Positions 17,001-24,493 of a stretch of DNA of 64,000 nucleotides are shown one piece after another. The stretch is from assembly GCA_028281065.1 (NCBI GenBank), contig JANQKN010000190.1:1-64000 (forward strand). Direction: 5' to 3'. Each line of letters opens with the position of its first letter. Position 1 is the stretch's first letter. The notes below the pieces were generated by a model, which worked only from the letters and a program-made list of their open reading frames with translations, made no database searches and was not told the origin of the DNA. This stretch comes from Flavobacteriaceae bacterium. GTDB lineage: Bacteria; Bacteroidota; Bacteroidia; Flavobacteriales; Flavobacteriaceae. Both the position numbers and the translations under genes were made by a program.

Positions 17001-17215
17001 CCTCCGCTGGTCGATTTCCAAAGACCACCCGAAGCGGTACCCACATACATGATATCGGGATTGGATAAAACCACGTCAATGGCAGTAACACGTCCAGACA
17101 TCCCCCCAGGTCCAATGTTTCGGGGTTTCATGTCTTTTACGATGTCCATGGAAAGTTGTTGCGCAGATAAGGAAGTAGCCATGCAAAGAAGCATGCATAG
17201 GAATAACTTTTTCAT
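14012..17215 (-). CDS. Secreted BNR/sortilin-like beta-propeller protein (VPS10-type)
   Basis: This 1067-residue protein has a signal peptide (MKKLFLCMLLCMATSLSAQ), then a long double beta-propeller region (~25-780). It has many Asp-box repeats (DGGKTW, DGGETW, DGGANW, DKGLTW, DAGRNW), as in sortilin/VPS10 and glycosyl-hydrolase-like repeat proteins. A mixed-charge segment rich in Glu and Lys follows (~855-880), then a helical C-terminal third. No sialidase catalytic residues are evident, so annotation as a glycosyl hydrolase would be doubtful; binding or scaffolding of secreted polymers is a possible role. I chose the ATG at 17215 because it opens a clear signal peptide; the frame continues open to 17479 but would overlap the divergent gene. 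It leads a probable operon. Confidence 0.9.
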   Translation of the reverse strand: MKKLFLCMLLCMATSLSAQQLSMDIVKDMKPRNIGPGGMSGRVTAIDVVLSNPDIMYVGTASGGLWKSTSGGIKWYPIFDDQPTASIGALAIQQSNPSVIWVGTGEGNPRNSLNGGYGIYKSLDGGKTWKSMGLENTRHIHRVIIDPANPDVVYVGAIGSPWGVHSERGVYKTTDGGKTWKKILFANNKTGVADMVMDASNPNKLIVALWEHKRDPWFFKSGGEGSGLFITHDGGETWEERTDADGLPKGDLGRIGIAIARNKPNTVYALVEAKKNALYKSVDGGANWKKVNDNDDIGNRPFYYSEIYVDPQNENRVYSIFTYVNVSQDGGKKFTQLMPAYGVDNGVHPDHHAWWIHPENGDFMIDGNDGGMNITKDGGKTWRFIGNLPVAQFYHINVDNEFPYNVYGGMQDNGSWRGPAYVWRSQGIRNAYWQEISFGDGFDVVPDPDDSRYGWSMSQQGFVSRYDWVTGNNHTVRPTHPDPEVRLRFNWNSAINIDPFNSNTIYFGSQFVHKSTDKGLTWELISGDLTTNDPEKQKQSESGGLTMDATGAENHTTILVIEPSPLERNMLWVGTDDGRIHYTQNGGESWTEVTQNLKGLPAGSWIVQIKASNKNKGEALLVANDYRRFNYTPYAYRTTDYGKTWTRIVDSNDVLSYTLSIVEDPVEKNLLFLGTDDGLYVSVDAGRNWQKWTHGFPTTSVKDLVIQQREHDLVIGTFGRAAWVLDDIRPLREIAKNSSVLSSDIKLFDPPTAYQAAYQQPTGSRFGGDALYNGENRDYGAHFSYYFQKKEAEEKTEEEEESNTEEEMEKPKGPSKDSLYLKIYDGERLIRSLKRKIPDSTGIYKWTWYMNEKGVNRPSRKIRKRTNEPGGVEVKPGTYRAELKYMDQSSSANIKVESDPRLDITQKAIDDRYNYQKDLEQMTQTAADAVKQLVESKNIAQEFKKKMKKDDDEKYKEEIKLTGKVVKKIDSILAVYLGKEDKRQGITRNPEVNVMQRIGTANWYTGSRLGGITATEERLIKQAKDALSDALTQTNAFFNKDWAEYKEKIEKVEISPFKETKIFNLND

Positions 17216-17302
17216 AAGTAAAGTCCGCAAGAGCGGTGTTTTTGGTTGCGTATTGTTTGAACCCCTAAATTTAGTAAAATGAAACCTCCCAATTCTTAAA
17301 TA

Positions 17303-17314
17303 GGTGTTAACACC
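17303..17314. promoter_or_regulatory. 12-bp perfect palindrome GGTGTTAACACC
   Basis: A perfect dyad in the 135-bp divergent region, 88 nt upstream of the BNR gene start and 37 nt upstream of the VWA gene start. The position suits an operator acting on one or both promoters. The cognate regulator is unknown. Confidence 0.5.
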
Positions 17315-17350
17315 GTTAGCATCTTTCGGTTTTGTAGTATTTTTATATAA

Positions 17351-18514
17351 ATGAAAAGGAAAAACCCCGATCACAAGATTAACAAAAGGCCTACAGGGTT
17401 TGTTTTTACCAAACATACCCCCAAGGAGCAAACCCCTTTCGATCGACTTTTCGAAATATTCCAAGAGCTTATTACTCATACCTCAGGGGATTTCGATGAA
17501 GCCATAGATTGGTTACGCCAATTGGATGAAGAATACAACCTGACCACCGAGGATTACACTATCGACGATTTTATTGAAGAACTAAAAGCCAAAGGGTACA
17601 TACGTGAAGAAATTCGCCCCGATGGCAGTACCGATGGATCCGAAGGCGGAGGTACCTTAAAAATGTCCGAAAAGCTGGAGCGTTCCCTAAGAAAACGTGC
17701 TTTGGATCAGATCTTCGGAAAGCTAAAGCGGAATACAAGTGGAAACCACAAAACCAAATACACAGGTCAAGGAGACGAACAGTCGGGCGAATACCGAAGC
17801 TATCAATTTGGGGATGCCTTGGAACAAATTTCCATGACCGAAAGTTTAAAGAATGCCCAGATCAACCATGGCATGGATGACTTTTACCTTACCGAAAACG
17901 ACTTGGTAGTAGAAGAGAACATGTTTAAGGCACAGATGAGCACGGTGTTGATGATCGATATAAGTCATTCCATGATCCTGTATGGAGAAGACCGCATTAC
18001 CCCTGCCAAAAAGGTAGCCATGGCACTTTCGGAATTAATCACAACACGCTACCCAAAGGATACCTTGGATATTTTGGTGTTTGGAAACGATGCATGGCCT
18101 ATAGAAATAAAAGACCTGCCGTATCTTAATGTAGGCCCTTACCATACCAACACCGTGGCAGGTTTGCAGTTGGCTATGGATATGTTGCGAAGAAAACGAA
18201 ACACCAACAAGCAGATTTTTATGATTACCGATGGTAAACCCAGTTGTATGCAATTGCCCGATGGTAGGTATTATAAAAACAGTGCAGGGTTGGATCCGCA
18301 TATTGTGAGTAAATGCTACACCATGGCACGACAGGCCCGTAAATTACACATTCCCATTACGACTTTTATGATTGCCAACGACCCTTATTTGCAACAGTTT
18401 GTGGATCATTTTACAGAAGCCAACCAAGGAAAGGCCTTTTATACAGGATTAAAAGGATTGGGAGAAATGATTTTTACCGATTACGAAAACAATAGAAGAA
18501 AGAAACTAAGATAG
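17351..18514 (+). CDS. VWA domain protein, partner of AAA+ ATPase
   Basis: This 387-residue cytoplasmic protein has an acidic helical N-terminal region (~1-185) and a C-terminal von Willebrand A domain (~190-385). The metal-ion-dependent adhesion site is intact: DISHS at 203-207 (DxSxS), a Thr in HTNTVAGL, and Asp294 in MITDGKPS. VWA proteins of this kind work with MoxR/Mg-chelatase-type AAA+ ATPases to remodel or load metal into client proteins. The ATPase gene follows after a 47-nt gap, supporting such a pair. The client is unknown. There is no signal peptide. Confidence 0.9.
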   Translation: MKRKNPDHKINKRPTGFVFTKHTPKEQTPFDRLFEIFQELITHTSGDFDEAIDWLRQLDEEYNLTTEDYTIDDFIEELKAKGYIREEIRPDGSTDGSEGGGTLKMSEKLERSLRKRALDQIFGKLKRNTSGNHKTKYTGQGDEQSGEYRSYQFGDALEQISMTESLKNAQINHGMDDFYLTENDLVVEENMFKAQMSTVLMIDISHSMILYGEDRITPAKKVAMALSELITTRYPKDTLDILVFGNDAWPIEIKDLPYLNVGPYHTNTVAGLQLAMDMLRRKRNTNKQIFMITDGKPSCMQLPDGRYYKNSAGLDPHIVSKCYTMARQARKLHIPITTFMIANDPYLQQFVDHFTEANQGKAFYTGLKGLGEMIFTDYENNRRKKLR

Positions 18515-18518
18515 ATAG

Positions 18519-18547
18519 TCACCTCGAGCCTAGTCGAGAGGTCTTTT
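18519..18547 (+). repeat. Short imperfect palindrome between VWA and ATPase genes
   Basis: CACCTCGAGCCTAGTCGAGAGG folds into a small bulged stem around CTCGA/TCGAG and is followed by TTTTT. Elements of this style (CACCTCGAG...TCGAGAGG) recur between genes in flavobacterial genomes in my recollection, so it may be a copy of a dispersed palindrome. It could weakly attenuate transcription into the ATPase gene. Confidence 0.45.
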
Positions 18548-18561
18548 TACATGTGATAATT

Positions 18562-20025
18562 ATGAATATAAAAAACATAAAAACCTTCGGACAATTAAAA
18601 GCAGCTGGGTACGAACCCAAAACCATTAAGGAAGAACTTCGAAGGAACCTGCTTCAAAAACTAATGAAGAAGGAAACCGCGTTTCAAGGGATTCACGGAT
18701 ACGAATACACGGTAATCCCTGAATTGGAACGTGCCATTCTTTCCAAGCACAATATCAACTTATTGGGGTTGCGGGGACAAGCCAAAACCCGATTGGCACG
18801 CCAGATGATAGGCTTGTTGGATGAATACATTCCATTTGTAGCAGGAAGCGAAATAAACGACGATCCGTTTCGTCCCATTTCACGCTATGCCCGTATGCTT
18901 TTGGCCGAAAAAGGGGATGATGCACCCATTGCTTGGTTGCACCGTGACGATCGCTTTGCTGAAAAGCTAGCTACGCCCGATGTAACGGTGGCCGATCTTA
19001 TTGGGGATGTAGACCCTATAAAAGCAGCCAATCTTAAATTGACGTATGCAGACGATAGGGTGATTCATTTTGGAATGATCCCAAGAGCCAATCGCTGTAT
19101 TTTCGTTATCAATGAGTTGCCCGATTTGCAGGCTCGCATTCAAGTAGCTTTGTTTAATATTTTACAGGAAGGTGATATTCAAATCCGCGGATTTAAGCTG
19201 CGATTACCTTTGGATACCCAATTTGTCTTTACCGCCAACCCTGAGGACTATACCAATAGGGGAAGTATTGTTACTCCTTTAAAAGACCGAATTGGTTCTC
19301 AGATATTGACTCATTATCCCGAAAATCTGGAAATAGCCCGTACCATTACCGAACAGGAAACGGAAGCTGCCATTGCGGAAAAAGGACATGTATATGTACC
19401 CGAGTTGGCAAAGGATATTTTGGAACAAATTAGTTTTGAAGCTAGGCAGAGTGAGTTCATAGATGTGAAGAGTGGTGTAAGTGCCCGACTCAGTATCACT
19501 GCCTTCGAAAACCTGTTGAGTACCGCGGAACGTCGTGCCATTCAAAATGGTGATGAAAAGACGACAGTTCGTTTGGGAGATTTCATGGGTATTATTCCTG
19601 CCATTACCGGAAAAGTGGAATTAGTCTATGAGGGCGAGCAGGAGGGAGCTGCTGCTGTCGCCCAGCAATTGATTGCCGATGCCGTACATACAGAATTCCT
19701 GGGTTACTTTCCCAAGATCGAAAAACTACAGAAGGAAAGCGATGTAGATCCGTATGATGAATTGGTTTCTTGGTTTTTTGAACAGACAGGCTTCGAACTG
19801 TTGGATTCCCTTACGGATGATGAATACCGTGAAAAACTGAACACTATAGGACCCTTAGAGCGTTTGTTGGCTAAATATGTGCCCGATGCTGCGCCCGAAG
19901 ACCGCCCTTTCATTAAAGAGTTTGTGTTGTGGGCCTTGGCAGAGAACCGAAAGCTAAGCAAGTACTATATGAGCAATGGCTTGCGGTTTAAAGATGTGTA
20001 TGGAGGGTATATTAGTGGGTTGTAA
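18562..20025 (+). CDS. AAA+ ATPase, MoxR/magnesium-chelatase subunit I-like
   Basis: This 487-residue ATPase has the Walker A motif GLRGQAKT (69-76), with Ala in place of the usual Gly/Ser before Lys. Walker B is CIFVINE (179-185), where the first acidic residue is replaced by Asn184 but the catalytic Glu185 is kept. The sensor/arginine region is TPLKDRIGSQILTHYP. A Mg-chelatase-like helical lid and a longer acidic C-terminal region follow. It should supply ATP-driven remodelling for the VWA protein encoded immediately upstream. I chose the ATG at 18562; a GTG three codons earlier is possible. Annotation as a sigma-54 activator would be wrong, as no GAFTGA loop is present. Confidence 0.87.
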   Translation: MNIKNIKTFGQLKAAGYEPKTIKEELRRNLLQKLMKKETAFQGIHGYEYTVIPELERAILSKHNINLLGLRGQAKTRLARQMIGLLDEYIPFVAGSEINDDPFRPISRYARMLLAEKGDDAPIAWLHRDDRFAEKLATPDVTVADLIGDVDPIKAANLKLTYADDRVIHFGMIPRANRCIFVINELPDLQARIQVALFNILQEGDIQIRGFKLRLPLDTQFVFTANPEDYTNRGSIVTPLKDRIGSQILTHYPENLEIARTITEQETEAAIAEKGHVYVPELAKDILEQISFEARQSEFIDVKSGVSARLSITAFENLLSTAERRAIQNGDEKTTVRLGDFMGIIPAITGKVELVYEGEQEGAAAVAQQLIADAVHTEFLGYFPKIEKLQKESDVDPYDELVSWFFEQTGFELLDSLTDDEYREKLNTIGPLERLLAKYVPDAAPEDRPFIKEFVLWALAENRKLSKYYMSNGLRFKDVYGGYISGL

Positions 20026-20040
20026 ATAAAAGGGATTACT

Positions 20041-20598
20041 TTAATCACCCCGCTTTTTCTTATGTATTTTTTTCCACTCACTGCGAAGCATTACTTCTTT
20101 TATGATATAAGATTCACAAGGCTCACTAATTGAGATTCCTAAGGTTATGGTTTTTTTTTCCCCCGATTTAAGTTCAATGGGTTCAAAGTCATAATGAAAT
20201 TCGTATCCACTACCGGGATACCGACTCCCCATATCCAGTTTATATGTGCCAGGACGAACAAAGGCCTTGGTATTGGGGTCGAAACCAAATTTTAAATCGT
20301 AATCAATTTCCTGACTTTGCAGTTTCATTTCAAAACCAAGATGATCCATAGAAGATACATTGGCATCTTTTGGGGTATTTTCAAAAACGATGAATTCAAT
20401 TTCGGCAAATACTCTATGATCATTCCTTTCGGTTATGTTGTTGGTTATAGATACATAGTGGTCTGTCCAACACTTACCACTTTCTCCATAAACTTCAATA
20501 TACTTTGGTTGAAATATGGAACAGCTGGAGCAAAAAAACATGGATAGTCCAATAAGGCTCAAATAAAATAGAGATTTGCTATTTGAATATGATCTCAT
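20041..20598 (-). CDS. Lipoprotein of unknown function
   Basis: This 185-residue protein has a lipobox at FFCSSC (Cys at ~26). The mature part is beta-rich with mixed charge, contains a single GSRYPGSGYEFHYDF loop, and ends in a Lys-rich tail (KKIHKKKRGD). I do not recognise a family. It starts 4 nt after the stop of the agmatinase-family gene and is probably cotranscribed with it. It converges on the AAA+ ATPase gene, 15 nt apart. Confidence 0.7.
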   Translation of the reverse strand: MRSYSNSKSLFYLSLIGLSMFFCSSCSIFQPKYIEVYGESGKCWTDHYVSITNNITERNDHRVFAEIEFIVFENTPKDANVSSMDHLGFEMKLQSQEIDYDLKFGFDPNTKAFVRPGTYKLDMGSRYPGSGYEFHYDFEPIELKSGEKKTITLGISISEPCESYIIKEVMLRSEWKKIHKKKRGD

Positions 20599-20602
20599 GA
20601 CT

Positions 20603-21379
20603 TTATAACATGATTCCTAGCAGTTCTTTCATCAACTTTGCCGCCAAAAATGCGGTCATATCCTGGAAATCCCTTTTGGGGTTGTATTCCACAATATCGG
20701 CACCAACAATCTCTGCATCGAGATTATGGATAAGATCGATGACCTGTCGAGAGGATAAGCCTCCAGGTTCGTGATGGGACACTCCTGGGGCGTAGGCAGG
20801 ATCCAAACCGTCCAAATCTATGGAAATGTACAGCGGATTTTCGAACTTGGAGATTCGAGAAAGGTCCAAATCCTTCATTTCGTGGATTTCCACTTGGTAC
20901 TTCTCGGCTTGCTCTACTTGATGGGTATTCAACGTCCGTATCCCTACCTGTACCAACCGAACGGCCAGTTTGTTTTCCATGATTCGGGCAAAAGGGCAGG
21001 CATGCGAATAGGGGTCGCCTTCAAATTCGTGGTATAGATCGGAATGGGCATCGATATGAAGGATATCCAACTGAGGATGTTTTTCATGATGCGCCTTAAT
21101 CAAGGGATAGGTAATGGAATGATCCCCTCCTAGGGTTAGGATTTTCCCTCCTTCATCTATGTGTTTTTTGGTGATGGTTTCTATATCGAAATAATCCTTT
21201 ATGTCGAAATTGCCTTTGTCTTCAATTCCCGGGTTTTCTATAGAGATTTTGTTTTCAGCATAGTAGTTGAAGGAACCCGAATGTAGGGCTTTTCGAATCA
21301 ATGGCGGTGCTAGGCTTGGCCCTTGCTGATAGGACGATTTTTTATCGTACTGTATTCCTTGGATAAAGATTTTGGTCAT
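20603..21379 (-). CDS. speB: Agmatinase/arginase (ureohydrolase) family enzyme
   Basis: This 258-residue enzyme has every manganese ligand of the ureohydrolase fold: His87 in GGDHS, Asp110, His112 and Asp114 in HIDAHSD, and Asp188 and Asp190 in SIDLDGLDPAYAPG. The short length and the HHEPGG motif fit agmatinase-type members best, giving putrescine and urea from agmatine. Other guanidino substrates, such as formimidoylglutamate, cannot be excluded. It probably sits in an operon with the OmpH-like gene (42 nt upstream) and the lipoprotein gene (4 nt downstream). Confidence 0.85.
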   Translation of the reverse strand: MTKIFIQGIQYDKKSSYQQGPSLAPPLIRKALHSGSFNYYAENKISIENPGIEDKGNFDIKDYFDIETITKKHIDEGGKILTLGGDHSITYPLIKAHHEKHPQLDILHIDAHSDLYHEFEGDPYSHACPFARIMENKLAVRLVQVGIRTLNTHQVEQAEKYQVEIHEMKDLDLSRISKFENPLYISIDLDGLDPAYAPGVSHHEPGGLSSRQVIDLIHNLDAEIVGADIVEYNPKRDFQDMTAFLAAKLMKELLGIML

Positions 21380-21421
21380 TTGTAGGTGAATTGATGCATA
21401 AAAATAACAACAATTCCTGTA

Positions 21422-21928
21422 TCAATTTGTTCTGTCAGGTGCTGAGTTGATGTATTTGATAATTTCGTCTGTAAAATCCGAACAGTTGTCACAATAAACA
21501 ACAGATCTCCTAGGGTATAAGTACGTTATTTTATTTTCTGCTTTATAGCTTTCTATGGCTAAATAGACTTTGTTTTTAATATAGATTGCATGTACACGTT
21601 TTGTGCTATCTATTTGTTTTAATGCATTTTTCCTAAATGTGTTGATGCTGTCTTGCATTTGCAAAACCTCTTCTTGCCGCTCTTCCCATGATTTTACGGT
21701 ATGACACCCCTCCATTTCCCTGGAAAAGAGTTTTAAGAGTCGGTTTAGCTTGTTTTCTGCCGAATCTATTTGTACTTGTAATGCTAACTGCTTCTTTTTT
21801 GCCCAATATGTGGATTTAGTTACGGAGTCCAGATTATAGTGGCCGTAGTCTTCCTGTCCAGCACATACATGAAATCCAAGAATGAAAAAAAGAAAGGTAT
21901 TGATGTAAATAAATTTCAGATAGTCCAA
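21422..21928 (-). CDS. Divergent OmpH/Skp-like periplasmic protein
   Basis: This 168-residue protein has a signal peptide (to ~CAGQ, residue 25), a long charged helix-forming middle (~35-120: QVQIDSAENKLNRLLKLF, VLQMQDSINTFRKNAL), and a C-terminal end KVYLAIESYKAENKITYLY...DFTDEIIKYIN. That end matches the closing strands of OmpH/Skp chaperones, whose tentacle helices hold outer-membrane proteins in the periplasm. It is shorter and more diverged than usual and has an extra Cys pair (YCDNCSD). The only plausible start is a TTG, since an in-frame stop lies five codons upstream and no ATG precedes the helix. It sits between a TauE permease and an agmatinase, an unusual setting. Confidence 0.65.
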   Translation of the reverse strand: MDYLKFIYINTFLFFILGFHVCAGQEDYGHYNLDSVTKSTYWAKKKQLALQVQIDSAENKLNRLLKLFSREMEGCHTVKSWEERQEEVLQMQDSINTFRKNALKQIDSTKRVHAIYIKNKVYLAIESYKAENKITYLYPRRSVVYCDNCSDFTDEIIKYINSAPDRTN

Positions 21929-21971
21929 TTTTATATGAAACTATGAATATTACTGTAAAGGGATAGTGACT

Positions 21972-22742
21972 TTAAGAAAAGAATAACGGAGGAATGGCTT
22001 TAATAATCAGTAAAAGTCCTGCAATCACCATAATGGTGATCAACCACCGCCGAAAGGCCAGTTTACTCATACGGAACAGTAACCATTTTCCGATGAGGTT
22101 CCCCAAGATGGCTCCCAGCCCCAAGGCAATTCCATACGTCCATAAAGTGGGATTTAACAATCCAAAATACACATAACCTATTACTTGTGCCAAGCCCAAA
22201 AAGAATGACTGAGCGGCTTTGGTACCCACCAAATACTCTTTATCGATCCCGGCATTGATGAGGAATGGATTAACTATAGGACCCATGCCCCCGGTAAAGG
22301 TTCCTATAATGGAAACAAAGAAGCCCAAGGGGATGAAATACCACAACTTTACATGAAAGGAGCGGTCTTTTTTACCAAAACGGAACTGAAAGATGGTACT
22401 CACCAAAAACAAACCTACCAGCAGTTGTATCCAATAGATTTTTACTTCAGAAAACAACCAGGCAGCTAGCAAAGCACCAATCATGGCTGCAGGCACGAAA
22501 TACCAAAAAACCTTCCATACGATGTATTTCCAAAAGATGAGGATTCGGGTAGGGCGGCTTATAAATGCTCCTAAATTGATCACGGGAGCGGTTTGTGAGG
22601 CACCAATAAGAAAGTTGAGAACTGGGATTTGCATCATGGCACCCCCACCACCACTAATCGTGGATAGGGTAAAGGTACTGGCTCCCAACAAGAATAGAAG
22701 AAAAAGCGAAAGATAGGGTATGTCTGTAAGAATGAGATCCAC
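21972..22742 (-). CDS. Sulfite exporter TauE/SafE family permease
   Basis: This 256-residue integral membrane protein has seven to eight hydrophobic helices, with the family signature near each half: GGGGAMMQIPVLNFLIG early and GTFTGGMGPIVNPFLI in the middle. The ligand may be a sulfur oxyanion or organic acid; sequence alone cannot tell. Translation starts at a GTG, since the codon just upstream is TAA and no ATG lies before the first helix. The next gene follows 43 nt downstream and may be cotranscribed. Confidence 0.9.
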   Translation of the reverse strand: MDLILTDIPYLSLFLLFLLGASTFTLSTISGGGGAMMQIPVLNFLIGASQTAPVINLGAFISRPTRILIFWKYIVWKVFWYFVPAAMIGALLAAWLFSEVKIYWIQLLVGLFLVSTIFQFRFGKKDRSFHVKLWYFIPLGFFVSIIGTFTGGMGPIVNPFLINAGIDKEYLVGTKAAQSFFLGLAQVIGYVYFGLLNPTLWTYGIALGLGAILGNLIGKWLLFRMSKLAFRRWLITIMVIAGLLLIIKAIPPLFFS

Positions 22743-22871
22743 TTAGGATATAAAGATAACAGTTATGTAGATATAGTTTGAGATGTTAGATATTAGAAAG
22801 TTATAGGAGATAATGTAGTTCTGTTTAATTTAAGTCGCTATTCTTTTTTGGAAACCTGAAGTTATACAAAC

Positions 22872-22898
22872 AAAAAACCCCCACTTCAATAGTGGGGG
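22872..22898 (-). terminator. Terminator of the LysM gene
   Basis: CCCCCAC / GTGGGGG 7-bp GC stem, 7-nt loop, with six T on the minus-strand side, 26 nt after the LysM gene stop. Confidence 0.88.
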
Positions 22899-22923
22899 CT
22901 GCTTTTTATTATGTATTCTTAAT

Positions 22924-23301
22924 TTAGAGATTCGGAATCGTTAATTCCTGTCCTGGGTGAATCATGTCCGGGTTGTCAAGAATGTGACGGTTCGCCTCAA
23001 AAATAGCTGTGTACTTCATAGGATCTTTGTAGTAGTGCTTAGCGATTTTACTCAAAGACTCTCCACTAGATACAGTATGACGAGCATAATAGGAGTCGTC
23101 TGCAACTTTAATGTCTGCCATGATATCGCTTGGGTTTTCCCCTCCAGCAGCTTTAATGGCATCCCAAAGGACGTTTTTCTCATATTGATTGGCGGCCGTA
23201 CCCGTAATGTGAAGTACTCCGTTTTCTTCTTTTACATCACCATCTTGGATATTTAGTTGCTCCCCTAGATCCAAAACGCTTTGATATTTTGCTTTTACCA
23301 T
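22924..23301 (-). CDS. LysM domain protein, YgaU/Kbp-like
   Basis: This 125-residue cytoplasmic-looking protein has a reduced BON-like N-terminal half (~1-68) and a LysM module (~73-124: HTVSSGESLSKIAKHYY, MIHPGQELTIPN). The pairing resembles E. coli Kbp (YgaU), a small BON-LysM potassium-binding protein, though this one is shorter and has no signal peptide. Potassium sensing is therefore inference from the family. It stands alone between intergenic gaps and has its own terminator. Confidence 0.85.
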   Translation of the reverse strand: MVKAKYQSVLDLGEQLNIQDGDVKEENGVLHITGTAANQYEKNVLWDAIKAAGGENPSDIMADIKVADDSYYARHTVSSGESLSKIAKHYYKDPMKYTAIFEANRHILDNPDMIHPGQELTIPNL

Positions 23302-23419
23302 GTTGTCGGTGTTTTAAATTAGTATGTTAAATTTACGAATTTCATACAAAAGTTGTTCCCCTTTCCCTCTTTAAAAAATTGTAAAGATTGGTTTTCGATA
23401 TTAGGATGGTTTTTCTCGA

Positions 23420-24490
23420 TTAATTAGCGTTGGGGAAGGTGCCATCGTCCACATCCTTTATAAACGAAATAAGCCCTGGAAAAAAATGCTCCTGATCGTC
23501 GTACTGCGATAAATGAGCCCCGTTGGGACAGTGCAGGTAACGTCCATTCTGTACTTCGTTGGCAAGCCATTCCATTTGTTTGGGATCCATGGTATCGTAT
23601 TGGGCACCTATGGAAAGGGTAGGAACAGTAAGTTCTTTAAGTCGATCCTTTACATCCCAATCTTTTAGTGTCGCATCTCCTTTTATCCCAAACTCGCTAG
23701 GCCCTTGCATGGTAACGTACACATCTGGGTTTAAATGGTTGAACCCGCGATTGATGGAATTGGGCCATGCTTCCATGGGGATGCGGATAACATGCTTAGG
23801 GTAATAATGTTCTACAATTAAGCCAAGGTATTCTTCGTTTCCGTAGTCTTCGGCCTCTTCATATTCCATGATCGTAGCCAATACATCTTCTGGTAGTTGT
23901 GGAGCCAAGACCTCTTCGTTGTACTTCATATAGTCCGGGATAGAAGGGACCATGTTAGAGATGATTAATCCTTTAAGGTTTTGCTGATATTTTAGAGCGT
24001 ATTCCATGGCAAGGATACCACCCCAGGATTGCCCAAAAAGATAAAAGTTATCAGAATTAAGCCCCAATGCTTTCCGAACCTGCTCTACTTCTTCTACAAA
24101 GCGGGCAGTGTCCCAAAGGCTTAAATCCTCGGGCTGTTCGCTATAATAGCTTCCTAACTGATCGTAATAGTAATATTCGATTTCTTCTTGTGGAAAAAAG
24201 CCATCGAAGCTTTCATAAATCTCGTGGGTCATCCCAGGACCACCGTGTAGCAATAGAACTTTCATCTTTGGATTGTTTCCTATACGCTTGGTCCAAACCT
24301 TAAAGGTTCCTTTTGGGGTTTCTATGGGGATCATTTTAATACCTCCCGTGGCTTGATCGTCACGGTCTTCGAACGACCAGTAGTTTACCGTTTCGGTTTC
24401 TGTTGCTGTATCTTTTTCTGAAGTTTCCGCAGGCGAATTACAAGAAATGCTTATCAATAAGACAAACATTAGGGAGAATAGAAGTCTCAT
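23420..24490 (-). CDS. Proline iminopeptidase-like alpha/beta hydrolase lipoprotein
   Basis: This 356-residue protein has a lipobox at Cys17 (LLISISC) and an S33-type alpha/beta hydrolase domain. The oxyanion motif HGGPG is at 82-86, the nucleophile Ser155 in GQSWGG, and the catalytic His in GAHLSQ near the C-terminus. Such enzymes remove N-terminal proline from peptides. The lipid anchor places it in the envelope rather than the cytosol, in keeping with the window's extracellular protease theme. It starts 3 nt after the HEAT-repeat gene stop and so is cotranscribed with it. Confidence 0.9.
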   Translation of the reverse strand: MRLLFSLMFVLLISISCNSPAETSEKDTATETETVNYWSFEDRDDQATGGIKMIPIETPKGTFKVWTKRIGNNPKMKVLLLHGGPGMTHEIYESFDGFFPQEEIEYYYYDQLGSYYSEQPEDLSLWDTARFVEEVEQVRKALGLNSDNFYLFGQSWGGILAMEYALKYQQNLKGLIISNMVPSIPDYMKYNEEVLAPQLPEDVLATIMEYEEAEDYGNEEYLGLIVEHYYPKHVIRIPMEAWPNSINRGFNHLNPDVYVTMQGPSEFGIKGDATLKDWDVKDRLKELTVPTLSIGAQYDTMDPKQMEWLANEVQNGRYLHCPNGAHLSQYDDQEHFFPGLISFIKDVDDGTFPNAN

Positions 24491-24493
24491 AAT

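Noticed and set aside
17216-17479. N-terminal extension of the BNR propeller gene
   Set aside because: The extension would place 88 residues before a clear signal peptide and overlap the divergent VWA gene and its promoter region.
18562-20025. Sigma-54 activator
   Set aside because: The protein lacks the GAFTGA loop and a Fis-type HTH; its neighbours and motifs fit MoxR/chelatase ATPases.
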